A stretch of DNA of 64,000 nucleotides, taken from contig CAJQUN010000013.1 of assembly GCA_907163345.1 (NCBI GenBank), forward strand, positions 11,330,307 to 11,394,306, in the 5' to 3' direction. Of the stretch, positions 46,015-56,821 are shown in pieces; the stretch's first letter is position 1, and each line of letters begins with the position of its first letter. The stretch comes from Haberlea rhodopensis. Its lineage: Eukaryota; Streptophyta; Magnoliopsida; Lamiales; Gesneriaceae. The position numbers and the translations under genes were made by a program. The notes beneath the pieces are model-generated. The model saw only the letters and a program-made list of their open reading frames with translations, did no database searches and was not told the origin of the DNA.

Positions 46015-47839
46015 TCAATCATCGTAAGAATCATGAGGTGCTACTATGCATCCAGGATCAAAGGGATCTTCAGATCCACAGCAGTGCCAGTATTGGAAGA
46101 CTTTACCCGAGTCAGGGGTGTCCATTGTCCCGCCTGTATATACACTCTCAAACTTTCTCTTTGTTTCTCCTGCGAAATAGAGGAATCGGGGGAGGAGTTA
46201 AATTGACTTAGGGGGAAAAACTAAGCAACTACATAATTTTTCAGATGTAAGGTGGTGAAACCCTCTCTCTGCCACTGAGAGGAACCATATGACGAAACAA
46301 ATGAAAACTTTGTACCAATATAGGAACAAATGACTTTGCAAGTCAAGTAGAATGACATATCAGAACAAGAAAACAGATATCCCATTGATAACTCGTTTCT
46401 TGTTATTTTTTCAGGATACATATCTTCGAGTCACATGAAGTATGTGAGGGTGAATTAAAAATTCAAGCAGAATTCTTTTTTTCTGGAGAAAATCTATTTT
46501 CTGAAAAATATTAAGGATCTGAAAAATATGTTTAATTATATGCTTAACTATTGACTGATAGTTAAGCATTTTGTGTAGTAATTCTCCTCAACTTCCTTTA
46601 TACTTGGTTTTTTCTCATCTTGTCACATATATGCAAACTTTTACATCAGTTGTCTTATAGCTAAGAATTGAAGAAATTTAACTTTTGAAAAGCGAAAGAG
46701 TAAGGGAAGCAGAATTTAAAAAAAAAAAAAAAAAATTCAGGATACTTCTTAAAGCTCGGGCCTTTATCAAGCTTTAAAATTCCTATTTGGCTGGGAACAT
46801 ATAAACTACAGATGTAAATTACGGCAAATGTGAAGGGAAGAAAAAGGATAAAAACTTCAGGTTGCATTTGGGCTGATGTATTTGGAGTTAAGGATTTCAA
46901 ATCCATAATAATAAATTCATCCAACTTGTTTGGGTATTTTGCAATCCATCCCTTCTCATTTTTTTTTACTTATTTATTAGCAAATTTAAGGTTGTATTTG
47001 GATGGATGTATTGCATTTGAATGTAGGGATTTGATTTGAGAATGAATTTGAAACTTGAATTTGAAATAACACATATTTTAGGTGCATTTCAAATCTATCA
47101 CAATTACCATCAGATTTACATAAATTAGAAAATAAGTAGATTTCAATAGAGCCAATATAAATTCATATAAACAATTAAGGATTTGAATTCCATAATCCAA
47201 ATGTACACTAATGACAGATCCAGATCCTCCAATTTTCAATGAACTATTTGAAAATAAAGACCCAGATGACCTCCAAATCACCAAAAAATTGAGCTCAATA
47301 ACTTCATGCCAAGTTAATATTGCAATAATTTTTTCTAAAAATGTTAATTTTTGTAAACTAAATTCATATGGAGCCACTCTATATATGATTTGTAAACCAG
47401 CATTCAGAATGGGAGCATTGACTACATCGATGAAATCAAGTCAATCATAACAAGTAATACTACTAAAATAGCCATCTGATTACAGAGAAAGAAATTAGAG
47501 TACATTCTAAATAACCATAAATAGCGAGAGAATAGTAGCTCATCGGAAATGGGAAAAAGGCAAAGGTGAAAATTGGTACCGCCATAATGAGCACGGAGTG
47601 ATAACGGCATGCCCGAGGATGATTAAGCAATGAATCGAACTGGGTTTTGCAATTCTTGCAAGTTCTTAGAGTTTGAATTTGGTTTCCTGAAACAATTTCC
47701 CCGGCGAAAGTAGTTTCACCACCAAATTAACGGGGGGCGGTGGGCATAAATGAGAGTGGAATATTGATTGCTGTATTCTGGCATTTGAGCAACGTTTGTA
47801 AGGTTGGAGACTTGGAGTTGCCCTTAGTATTTCTGCCAT
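46015..47839 (-). pseudogene. Conserved plant Cys/His-rich protein gene, two exons, frame disrupted
   Basis: Exon 2 (46015-46169) follows an acceptor TTTCGCAG and reads ETKRKFESVYTGG, KVFQYWHCCGSEDPFDPGC and APHDSYDD, then TGA. Exon 1 (47580-47839) starts MAEILRATPSLQPYKRC, a possible transit peptide. It contains RTCKNCKTQFDSLLNHPRAC and reaches a GTACC donor. Together these give two CXXC/CC-type clusters with His, as in a small family of plant proteins of unknown function that probably bind zinc. The three parts of exon 1 lie in three frames: the ATG frame stops near 47660, the CKNCK frame starts after about 47700, and the AHYGG end that joins exon 2 in phase is shifted at about 47598. Either this copy is dead, the base calls are wrong, or the exon structure differs. 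Confidence 0.6.
46170..47579 (-). other. Intron of the Cys/His-rich gene
   Basis: 1410 bp, AT-rich. It includes an A17 tract (about 46719-46735). A possible small MITE lies at about 46991-47208, with left end GTTGTATTTGGATGG and a related inverted right end CCATAATCCAAATGTACAC. Confidence 0.45.
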
Positions 47840-47966
47840 TTAGGCCTCTTCGTTCCAATTTGGGAAGTGGAGATCTTCATCCAGGTAGAAATGCTAAATT
47901 AAATTAAAAATGTTTAAATTAAATACACGACCCCCTTGAAGTATATAACTAAAAAAACTCTGAATG

Positions 47967-48060
47967 GTTGTAATTCAGAAGATATTATTAGTTATATCTT
48001 CAATTTAATATGGAAAAACTCTAACGTGTATAATATAACTAATATCTTCTGAATTACAAC
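47967..48060. repeat. Short inverted repeat (hairpin), MITE-like
   Basis: Left arm 47967-47997 (GTTGTAATTCAGAAGATAT start) and right arm 48033-48060 (ATATCTTCTGAATTACAAC end) are complementary apart from a 3-bp insertion. The spacer is 35 bp. Confidence 0.85.
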
Positions 48061-48559
48061 ATTAGAGATCCCAAATGTAATATGGAAAAACTCTGAAAAT
48101 GTATCAAATTAAAAAGTTACTTTATTATAATTACATTTTACATAAAATATACTTCATATTAAAGGCTAAATTACAAATATTGTTATTTGCAATAGTAATC
48201 TCAAACTTTTAATACTAAATGGTGTTATTATAATAGTAATCACAAACTTTCAGGAATAAAGCAAACATAGTCGTAATATGTATATTTATAATATATATAA
48301 AAATATACAGGCGTATCACAGCCGTGTCATATACTGAAAATTTTGAAAATCCATGTCGCCATGTACGTGTATCAGTGTCATTATGTCCGTATCCGTGCAT
48401 TGTAAGCGATTTCAAATGAAGACGCCAACTGAAAATAATTATTTTATATTGGAAATGCCAATTGAGTCGGCGTCTCCAATAGTACTTTTTTTTTTCGATC
48501 AACGTATTTATTTATATCATAAAGCAGACGTATGGGAGAAGGTGGGTCAACATTTGCAG
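48061..48559. other. AT-rich stretch without supported gene
   Basis: No gene. It contains CCGTGTC/TCCGTATCCGTGC motifs near 48320-48400, reminiscent of repeat ends but not assignable. Confidence 0.4.
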
Positions 48560-48827
48560 GACATCAATGCTGGGTTTGGGACTTTGTTTTCTCTGTTGAT
48601 GGTGCTTTCTTATCACGGGTATATCAAAATTCGTATCATATTCTCTACGATAATGTCAATTAACTGCTTTCTTTTAGTGGGCCGTTTCATTTGGTTTCAG
48701 CTTCTTCTGCTTCAACTGCGAGATTATGGTCCATGTCCAACGGTGAAGAAATTAAGTCTACAAAGGGCATCAGAAAGCAACTGTTGTGTGTTGTGCTCTT
48801 CATGATGGGAATGAACATTCGAGCTGA
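48560..48827 (+). pseudogene. 3' fragment of an LST8-like WD40 gene
   Basis: After a TTTGCAG acceptor, 48560-48618 reads GHQCWVWDFVFSVDGAFL. After an intron-like gap with a GTATAT donor, about 48691-48827 reads SASSASTARLWSMSNGEEIK. In the next frame after a lost base come YKGHQKATV and finally CALHDGNEHSS with TGA at 48825. This is the end of the last WD40 repeat of LST8, the WD40 subunit of the TOR kinase complex, where a QxWVWD..FSVDG, ASSD.TARLWSM, KATVCCALHDG order is typical. Upstream repeats are absent and at least two indels break the frame, so it is a partial genomic copy. The intron argues against retroposition. Exon limits are approximate. Confidence 0.65.
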
Positions 48828-48857
48828 AATGATAACCGCCTTGGGCATGGAACCATG

Positions 48858-49705
48858 GTTCGTCGTCGTGGCCGCGGTGTCCGGAACGGAGGCCTTCATT
48901 CCAGTTCCAAAGACATTTCACGGAACGGTCGTGGTTATTGTCGGGTATTTTTTAAAATTAAAAATAAAAGTAATTAAATAAAAGTAATTGAAAAATTATT
49001 GAAAAAAATAAAAAAACTCTGTTCCGTCCGTTCCGTTCTGCAAAATCTCTGTTCCGTTCCGCGAAGGCCGTAAAATCATCGACATAGATACGTACTCGGT
49101 TTAGCCTGGAACTTTGCAACGGAAAGAGCCGTTCCATTCCGTTCTCGTTTTTGCAAAACCATGCACGGGACACTTTTACTTCAATGCGAAGGTTCCTTGA
49201 AGAATGTCGTGAAGACCGAGTCACTGGTGAAATTTGATTTGAAATTATTTAGTTCTTGAGTTACTTACTATGTGTATAACGACAAAAATAAAACAAAATG
49301 ATCATGCTTCCATGTTTTTGTTGCAAGCAGCTTGATGTAACCATGGTTTGCAAAAACAGGAACGGAATGTTCGGAACGGTATGGAAACGGCTCCTTCCAT
49401 TGCAAAGTTTCAGGATAAAACGGGTACATATCTATATCGACGATTTTAGGGTCTTTGCAGAACGGAACACGGATTTCGCGGAGTGAAACGGCGATCACGG
49501 CCGGAATGGAAAGGAACGGCCAGAACGGAATTTTTTTATTTTTTTTCAATAATTTTTTAAATACTTTTACTGAATTAATTTTATTTTTTATTTTTTATTT
49601 TTTATTTTTATTTTTAAAAAATACCATGACAATAACCGCGACCGTTCCTTGACTTTCGAACTGGAACGGAGGCATCCGTTCAGGACCGCTACCAGGACAG
49701 CGAAC
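48858..49705. mobile_element. Foldback-type element with long terminal inverted repeats
   Basis: The arms 48858-49163 and 49342-49705 are long inverted repeats of each other. They share GTTCG ends, the GAACGGAGGC and GGAACGGTCG blocks, and a conserved core around CATCGACATAGATACGTACTCG (left) and its counterpart (right). The arms are rich in GGAACGG/CCGTTCC and contain T/A-rich insertions. The 178-bp centre has no coding. No clear target duplication was seen. Confidence 0.75.
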
Positions 49706-49801
49706 TATAAATGTAACAGAGCAGCATTAGCTTTGCAATGACAACAGTGCTTTTAACCGGTTAATTCAATTTGACAAGCAATATCTGCAATTCTTGTAAT
49801 A

Positions 49802-49807
<6 letters not shown>

Positions 49808-49857
<50 letters not shown>
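49808..49857. repeat. (TA)n microsatellite
   Basis: About 25 TA dinucleotides, immediately beside the left end of the Helitron-like element. Confidence 0.95.
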
Positions 49858-50146
49858 TATATTATAAAGTCTAAACCCCATATAATAACTACCTTGGTCC
49901 GTCCAAAATAGACCAATGTCAAATTACTTATATACCCCTACCAATTCATCTATACTATATTTCTTTCTTTTGGTAATGATAATTAACTATTTGTTACTTT
50001 TAGTTGATTAATTGTATATATTTGTTATTTTTACTTAATTAATTTTTTTTTTTTGGAGAAAATTCAAATGCCTAATTACTTATATACCCCTACCAATGGA
50101 TAAATTTATTATGTTACACACGCAACGTGTGTGCATAGTCCGCTAG
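49853..50146 (+). mobile_element. Helitron-like non-autonomous element
   Basis: The left end TACTATATTATAAAGTC is typical of plant Helitron derivatives. The right end has a short hairpin (CACACG-CAA-CGTGTG, about 50118-50131) about 11 bp before a terminal CTAG (50143-50146), followed by T. It contains an internal repeat of the ATTACTTATATACCCCTACC block. The 5' TC terminus is masked by the microsatellite. Confidence 0.6.
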
Positions 50147-51040
50147 TATATATAATATCTAAGCACCCTATACTATACTAACTGATTTGGTCCGACTTAA
50201 TTATGCCAAATCAAATTTACTTTTATAATCATGTAAATAAGTTTAATATTTTGCTCCGTGTGAAAGTGGAAGTGGTTGTAGGATTGAAGTTATTTGATAT
50301 ACCTTCAATGGCTAAAACTGACATATAACTTCCGAATTTCTCCAGTTTCCTCCACTTTCTCATCGTGTGTGTGGCGATTTCCCTCTTGCTTTTCAATGAA
50401 AATCCCTTCTTCCTCTCAGTATGCTAACTTCCATCTCACATTTCCTTCGATTTCCCCCACGATTTCTCCCCATTTTCTTATCGACTCCGCCGCTGTCACC
50501 AATGATCGTCAACCGTTTCATTACCTCTTCGGACGAATCACCTGAATAGACTTAATCCGGAACATTTTTCTTCTGAGGAAAAATGGGAACGTTTATGGAC
50601 TTCCGAATGTGATAAACAAACCCAAGCATAGGTGCTTCCACTATACAAAAACTTAATATGGTTTCAGATGAAAATCTTAGGTTGTCAAACATAGCTGGTA
50701 AAAGTGAAAATTTAGATATATGTGGTTCAAACCTTTATATACATTCAATTGATCTTTGATTTGGTAGTTGAATTATATTAGCTCTTTCATTTGTTTTTAT
50801 TGCTTTAGAACTGGGTGCCTTGGGAGACACAGATATTCCGCTTGGTTCATTGTTCCATTAAATATGTTTGCATGTCTTTGCCATTTTATTTTCTTCGATC
50901 TGACTAATAATGCAAAATGTTGTTTTATTTGTCGATTATTAGATTTTGGGTGAGCAGTAAGAAAATTTCTGATTTGAGGATTTGATTCGGGTTCAAGTGG
51001 AAAAATCATGAGTGGGAAAATGAATTTTGATAGGTTGAAT
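50147..51040. other. AT-rich stretch without supported gene
   Basis: No gene. Around 50160-50200 a second Helitron-start-like sequence (TATACTATACTAACT) is visible without a matching 3' end. An 83-codon frame (50294-50545) has no recognisable motif. Confidence 0.45.
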
Positions 51041-52130
51041 TGTTGGTTATATATTGGGAAAATATTTCTAAGTTTTGGTGATCACAAACATATACTGCTT
51101 GAAGTGTCTACTGCATAAAAGCCTAAAAGACACCCACCGGGTGAAAAGCCTAAAAGACACCCACCGGGTGAAAAGACATCTACCGGGTGTAAAGATACAA
51201 AGAGATCTATCGGGTTATCATCCACCAGACGCAGACAGTGAACGTCCACTAGAACAAGAGTACCAGCAGACGTCTAAAAAGTCATTAGTTGACCTTAGTC
51301 CAGCAGACTAAGTAACTAGTAACTATTCAGCATATGATGGAAAGGAGATCAGCTGATCATATGTCCAGCAGATATACAGTAAAGGAGAAGTCAGCAGACG
51401 TATAAAGCAACAAGACAAAACAAGTACAAACTCACTCTGACAAAGGTACAACAAAGCGCCGCATTACCATAGCAACGCCACAAATAGCATCAGATTGAAA
51501 TAGTCGTCGATTAACGAAATTAGAAAGAAGACAAAAAGGATTTGGACGCAGTTCTTTCCAATTGAAGAAAAGTTGATGTTAGATTGTTATGTCTATAAAT
51601 ACGTCAAAGTGAAGAATGAATAAAGCTCTAATGACGCGATCAATATTCGAAAGTCGGAAATCAACTTCATTCAAGCAAAACATTCAACACGTACATTGAA
51701 ATATTCTGAAGTTTTGCAAGAGCAGCAAAAACGCATTATTGTGATCTTGAAGATCAAAGCCTACTGAGTCTGCTGCTCAAGAGAACTCGAAGCTTAAGAG
51801 ATTTATACTTTGCGCGAGTGATGTAAAAAAAAGTTGTAAACAATTGTGATATTGCTAGGAGTTTAGGCCAATCTGTGTGAGTGCCTAAGAATGTTTTATA
51901 CTGTAAAGTGTATGCCAAAGTCTTCTAGTGTAACCTTCCTGCAAAGGAATAAGGGGAGACATAGAAGCGTTGTGTTTTGAACTTTCAGTACATATCTTGT
52001 GTTATTTACTTTCTGCACATTATCATTCAGTTATTTAATCTCACAAATTCAGCAGACGTCTTCCGCACTATTACTAGTGTATGTTGACTTGTTCATCAAT
52101 TGAAAACCTACTGCGGTACTTAACAGTCTG
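51041..52130 (+). repeat. Probable Ty1/copia-type LTR
   Basis: Begins TGTTGGTTATAT and includes TTTTGGTGATCACAAA, common near the start of copia/Sirevirus LTRs. It has a TATA-like TCTATAAATACG (51590-51601), an AATAAAG polyadenylation-like signal (51619) and an end near CGGTACTTAACA. No second LTR or target duplication is seen. Copia pol remnants in the same orientation lie beyond element C (60180-62116), so the two may be parts of one decayed element. Confidence 0.45.
51121..51174. repeat. 27-bp direct repeat with CACCC/GGGTG palindromes
   Basis: Two perfect 27-bp copies contain CACCCACCGGGTG, and a third partial copy follows (TCTACCGGGTG). Confidence 0.9.
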
Positions 52131-52159
52131 CTGTAAGAAAGAAGAATCGAAATTGAGTC

Positions 52160-52350
52160 TAATGTGTCATCGGCTGTCTGCCTGTGGCTAACTCAAATGG
52201 ACTACGTCCAGTAGATTCGCTTCGCTGCAGATTATAAGAGAACTGGGCAGTGTCTCACATAGTGCCGTAAGTATAATTCCAGTAGCGCATTCACCCGTTC
52301 GGTCTGCCCATCCGTTTGCGGGTGGAAGCTTGTTGAGAATGCAAGATCGG
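52160..52350 (-). pseudogene. Fragment of Ty3/gypsy integrase with an internal deletion
   Basis: Minus-strand frame reads SDLAFSTSFHPQTDGQTERV and LLELYLRHYV, the end of a gypsy integrase core. After a frame change it continues YNLQRSESTGRSPFELATG, which normally lies some residues downstream. Both outer ends are cut. It is not from the Tekay-like element, whose equivalent reads HPHTDGQTERT. Confidence 0.8.
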
Positions 52351-52758
52351 ACCCCAAAAAAAAATCATATGGTAGGAATTTATTTGAAAAGTACATTGTT
52401 GGATGTTGAAAGTTTAATTTTTACTAACCTTACTGATTGAGTTGATATAATCTACAACAGGAAAACTAATAAAAGAGCAGCCACGGCCTCAAACAGTGTC
52501 ATTCTTACTTTTTCGTTGTCATTTTCAGCATTTATTGTTAGTCGATACCTCTGGATGTAACATTCTAATAAACGTTAAAGCAACATTAATTATTATTCAT
52601 AAAATTTAATTTTTTGACCGAAGTCACACCTTGGCACTGCTTCCATGTGTAAATCAGCGCAATTCCTACAATTTGGTGCGTCTTTTGTTTTGATGATTGC
52701 TCTCGAATAATTGCAGTGTTCAATCTATTCTCCACATCATGTGCATTTTCTTTGAAGA
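52351..52758 (-). other. Stretch with a short unassigned open frame
   Basis: The minus strand is open from about 52763 to a stop at 52588, giving a charged sequence including VENRLNTAIIREQSSKQK and GIALIYTWKQCQ. The composition resembles an exon, but I do not recognise it and no start or splice site is certain. The rest is AT-rich. Confidence 0.3.
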
Positions 52759-52763
52759 AGTAG
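52759..52763. other. Target-site duplication of element C (left copy, AGTAG)
   Basis: AGTAG precedes the 5' LTR and is repeated at 59755-59759. Confidence 0.92.
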
Positions 52764-54263
52764 TGATGTGACTAGAAATAGACACATCTTTAGTGCTTAA
52801 TTGTCTACGATTTGGTAGGTTTTGATAGATAATTTGATATGTATGCTACCTAATCGTATATTTGTGTAATTGTAGGTACAATCGAAGAAAACGAGCTAAA
52901 AATGATGTGTAAAGACCAAGAAGAGACATGGATATGACAAGGACTCAAAGTTGATCAAGAAAATGGCAAAAATGTAATTTTGGAAGTGGCAATCGATCGC
53001 CTGGAAGAGGAAATCGATCGCCTATGGACAGAAACTTTTGCAACAAAATTCACGGGTCAGCGATCGATCGCGAATGCCAGGCGATCGATCGCCAAAGTCT
53101 ACTGGAGCCCAGCGATCGATCGCGATAAAGTGGCGATCGATCGCCTCAAGAAATTCGCTGAAAAAAATAAACTAGCGATCGATCGCCAAACATCAGGCGA
53201 TCGATCGCCGAAGAGTCCGGAAATTAGGAAATTGAGTCTTTTACCATGTTTAAAAGATTGTATCCCATTTTTATCACTCCCATACCCTAAAACTCGAGAC
53301 TAAGCCTCATTAGCTGCAGTTTTTCATAGTTTTTCCAACTTTTAGAATAATTGGAGATTTTAGATTAATTTTCTTTGAAGTTTTGTCAAAAACAACGAAG
53401 AACGGGATCGAAATCGACAAGCCGGAATCGTGACTATTATTAGTAATTTCTTCTCCTTTATTTATTTAATGTTTTCGAATGATATTTTGTTGATTTTAGA
53501 TTCAATTATGCTAGGCTAAAACCCTTTGATTCTTGGTTGAAAGGATACCTACTTTTGGATTTGAATCTTTTATGAGAATTCGGTTTGATTGTTGAATTAG
53601 ATTTCGATTTCAATTTGTTTCTCAGATTTCGAATTCCATGATTGTTGTGTTTGTGTATTAAACCGATCACCTAATATTCAATTGCATAATCGATAGTTTG
53701 TTAAGAAACAACTAAGATTAATAATTAACCGGTTGTAGGTGTTATTGAATTCTTAGGAGAAACGATTGAGTAATCAATTCTAACGGCTGTAGTTTTTATT
53801 GATTAGATTTGTCGAACTCATTAGTTTTGAACACTATCATTGATTTAATCATTAACGGCTGTAGTGGTGATTAGAGATTTGGTAAGTGTTGAATTGAATG
53901 CTGTTTTCTCTTTGACTATGAATAAGATGAGTAGGAATTGAATTTCCAATCGATAGATAATCGAAAGAATTCGAATGTTTTGATTTGATGACTATACGAG
54001 AATTTTCCAAAAGTACGGTTACCTGAAAACCAAGAATCGCTTTAATCCCATAAGTTTTAATCGTCTTAGTTAAACTCGTTTATTAGTTTGATATTCGCTA
54101 AGTAGTAGTAATCCAATCCAAACTCCCATTGTTACTATTTGTTTGATAATTGACACAAAATAAATTCACCTTCCCTGTGGGATCGATCACTACTTCCGAT
54201 ACTACATATTTTTGCTATTAACTGAAGAAGGGTTAATTTGGGCGTACGCGATAAGCGCTACCA
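52764..54263 (+). repeat. 5' LTR of element C
   Basis: Starts TGATGTGACT and ends GCGCTACCA; 1500 bp. It carries eight palindrome copies (52990-53207) and three AACGG(C/T)TGTAG-type boxes (about 53728-53870). A 107-codon open frame (52980-53303) runs through the palindromes in both LTRs and is not supported as a gene. Confidence 0.92.
52990..53207. repeat. Four CGATCGATCG pairs in 5' LTR of C
   Basis: Copies start at 52990/53011, 53061/53082, 53113/53134 and 53176/53198: four pairs with starts 21, 21, 21 and 22 bp apart. The first pair is degenerate (CAATCGATCG, AAATCGATCG). Flanks are GCGATCGATCGC(C). The same array is in the 3' LTR at 58480-58697. Confidence 0.95.
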
Positions 54264-54268
54264 AATTT

Positions 54269-54286
54269 TGGCGCCGTTGCCGGGGA
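54269..54286 (+). other. Primer binding site of element C (tRNA-Asp type)
   Basis: TGGCGCCGTTGCCGGGGA, 5 bp after the LTR end, identical to that of element A. Confidence 0.9.
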
Positions 54287-54351
54287 AGGCATTGGTATTA
54301 TTTTGTGTCAATTTTTTATTTTTTATCCCGCATTACTACTTTGGTTTGTTA

Positions 54352-55907
54352 ATGAGTACAGGTGGATTGTCCAATCACGAAGATAACTTTCACTACGATC
54401 CTGAGATTGAGAGGACGCTACATCAGAGGAGACGAGAAGCACGAAGGATAATAGAACAAGAAGAAGAAGAGAGATTCATGATGGCTGCAAATCAAAGCTT
54501 GAGGCAGCTGGCGAATCCTAACTTGGATCAACAACCGCTCTGCATCAGTTTCCCTGCTCTGGCCAATAACGTAAATTTCGAACTTAAGTCTGGTTTAATT
54601 CACTTATTGCCAGCTTTTCATGGTCTTGCAGGAGAAAACCCGCATAAGCATCTGATGGAGTTCCACGTGGTGTGCACTACCATGAAGCCGACCGGAATCA
54701 CTGAGGATCAAATAAAGTTAAGAGCCTTCCCGTTTTCTCTAAAGGACGCTGCAAAAGACTGGCTCTTCTACTTACCATCCGGATGATCACCGCGTGGACT
54801 GACTTACAAAGGGTATTCCTAGAAAAATACTTCACAGCTTCAAGGGCAACGAACTTGAGGAAAGAGATATATGGTGTGAAGCAGCTCCACGAGGAATCAC
54901 TACACGAGTACTGGGAGAGATTCAAGAAGTTGTGCGCAAGTTGTCCACAACACCAGATAAGTGAACACCTTCTAATCCAATACTTCTATGAAGGTTTACT
55001 TTCTTCTGACAGGAACTTGGTGGATGCGGCAAGCGGAGGAGCATTTATAGACAAGACAGCGGAGGAGGCAAGGAACTTAATAGCTACCATGGCGGCCAAC
55101 TCCCAACAATTTGGACATGTTCGCCATGGCCAACAGCCAAGAAAAGAGGGAAATGTATCCAATCTGGAACAACAACCGATAGACCTCACTTTTCTTGTGC
55201 GTGGTCTTGCAGGTGGAAATGTAGGGAAGATAAAGCCGTGTGGAATCTGTCTGGCTGCGAACCATCCCACGGACGCATGCCCCTCACTACAAGAGACAGC
55301 CGCTGAGAACGTGAATGCCGCGGGAGGGTTCCCAGGCCCACCACAAAGGAATTATGACCATCCACCAAACAACTACAATCAAGGTTGGAGGGACCATTCG
55401 AACCAAGGTTATGGTAACCAACAGATGAACCAACCTCCACCCTATAGACCGCCATATCAAAGACCTCCACCACATCCAGAGCACTCTCCTTATGACAGGT
55501 TAGAACATAGTATTAAAGTTATTGCTGAAAATAGCTTACAATTTCAACAGGAGACGAGGGCGAGCATCCAGAGCTTGACGACGCAGATGGGACAATTGGC
55601 GACTTCAATCAGCAAGATCGAAGCCAGGATTTCAAATGGACTGCCGTCACAACCAGAGATGAATCCCCGGGAAAATGTGAGTGCTATCACAATGAATGTG
55701 AATGAAGATGCAGCTGAAGAGAAGGTGGTACTGACGCCACCCCAGAAAGAAAAGATGACGGAGACAGATACAGATGTTGAAGAGCCAATGCAAGGGGAGG
55801 AACCACGAGGTGAGTTAAACTTTCTGAATATAAAATACCACCCCCTTTCCCCCAAGCATTGCAGGACAATAGGAAAGGTGACAGACTCAAAGGGCTCTAC
55901 GAGATGA
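54352..55907 (+). pseudogene. Athila-like Gag of element C
   Basis: The family start MSTGGLSNHEDNFHYDPEIE is at 54352; an earlier in-frame ATG at 54238 lies inside the LTR. A 1-base deletion near 54785, within LPSGSITAW, creates a TGA; coding resumes one frame over. The Gag core follows (FLEKYFTASRATNLRKEIYG, LHEYWERFKKLCASCP), then a canonical knuckle CGICLAANHPTDAC (CX2CX4HX4C). After that come a Pro/Tyr/Asn-rich linker and a coiled segment near SIQSLTTQMGQLATSI. Near 55900 the frame shifts again before protease. Two lesions mean no full Gag is made. Confidence 0.9.
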
Positions 55908-56821
55908 GTCCACGCTGCAAAGAGCAAGCCCCATTGCAGGAGACCGTGAAAGAGGATCAAAGCAAGGAACACAAAGGGCAGCCCAAGGTCGAGCTCAATG
56001 ACAATGTTTCGGCGGACAACCGAAGAAGCATCCCCATTAAATGCAAGGACCCAGGTATGTTCTTTATCCCATGTGAGATTAGTGCTATTAGGATTGAGAA
56101 GGCTATGCTCGATTTAGGATCAGCCATAAATGTCATGCCTTACTCAATGTACTCTCAATTGAAAATGGGACCTTTAAAAAGAAATAGCGCAGTTATTCAC
56201 TTAGCTGATAAATCCACGGTCATACCCAAGGGGATAATAGAGGACGTAGTTGTGCATGTAGAGAACTTGGTTTTCCCAGCCGATTTCTATGTCTTAGACA
56301 TGGCAAATGGTGATCCATCTAGTTTAATCCTTTTAGGAAGGCCATTCTTGAAAACATCAAAATCAGTAATCAATATGAATAGCGGTATGATAACATTGGA
56401 GTCTAATGGTAAAGTTGCAAAATTCAACATCTATGAACCCATTAAAACTCTTGAGCATTCGAGTTACGCTATTGGCATACATGATGATTATGATTCGGAT
56501 TTTGATAATGATGAGTTGTGGGAAATGGGAAAGGCGACTGATGGCCTTGATGACAACGGAGGTATGGATTCTCATTTTGTGCATAATGTTCATAACGTTG
56601 CCGCTCTATCTACTCATGATACTGCTGACCCTCTCCTTTCTAACTTGCAGGATCGTACCATTGAAAAGAAGCACCCTCCGGATCTACCATGTCAATTAAG
56701 TGACGAAGGAGCAAAGACTGGGGACGACCACTCAAAGAGCAACAAGCCGAAATACAGAGGAGTGAAGAAGATATTGAGGTGGTTAAAGAAGGACAGAGCG
56801 ACACCGCATCACCCACCTTGA
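55859..56821 (+). pseudogene. Athila-like aspartic protease of element C, ending without pol
   Basis: The frame contains the pre-protease CKDPGMFFIPCEI, the active-site loop EKAMLDLGSAINVMPYS (DLGS in place of DTGA), the IPKGIIEDVVVHVENL strand, and the flap/end motif LGRPFLKTSKSVINMNSG. It then runs through an acidic Asp/Tyr/Glu tail (HDDYDSDFDNDE) and a Lys-rich end, and stops at 56821. In complete relatives reverse transcriptase would follow. The domain itself is intact and could fold, but its start depends on the frameshift near 55900. Confidence 0.85.

Noticed and set aside
50294..50545. 83-codon Ser/Phe/Pro-rich plus frame as a secreted or plastid protein
   Set aside because: Composition follows a C/T-rich stretch; no family recognised.
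52980..53303. 107-codon frame in LTR C (also 58470-58793) as a protein rich in AIDRL repeats
   Set aside because: The repeat comes from the CGATCGATCGCC palindromes; the equivalent frame is not kept in other LTRs.
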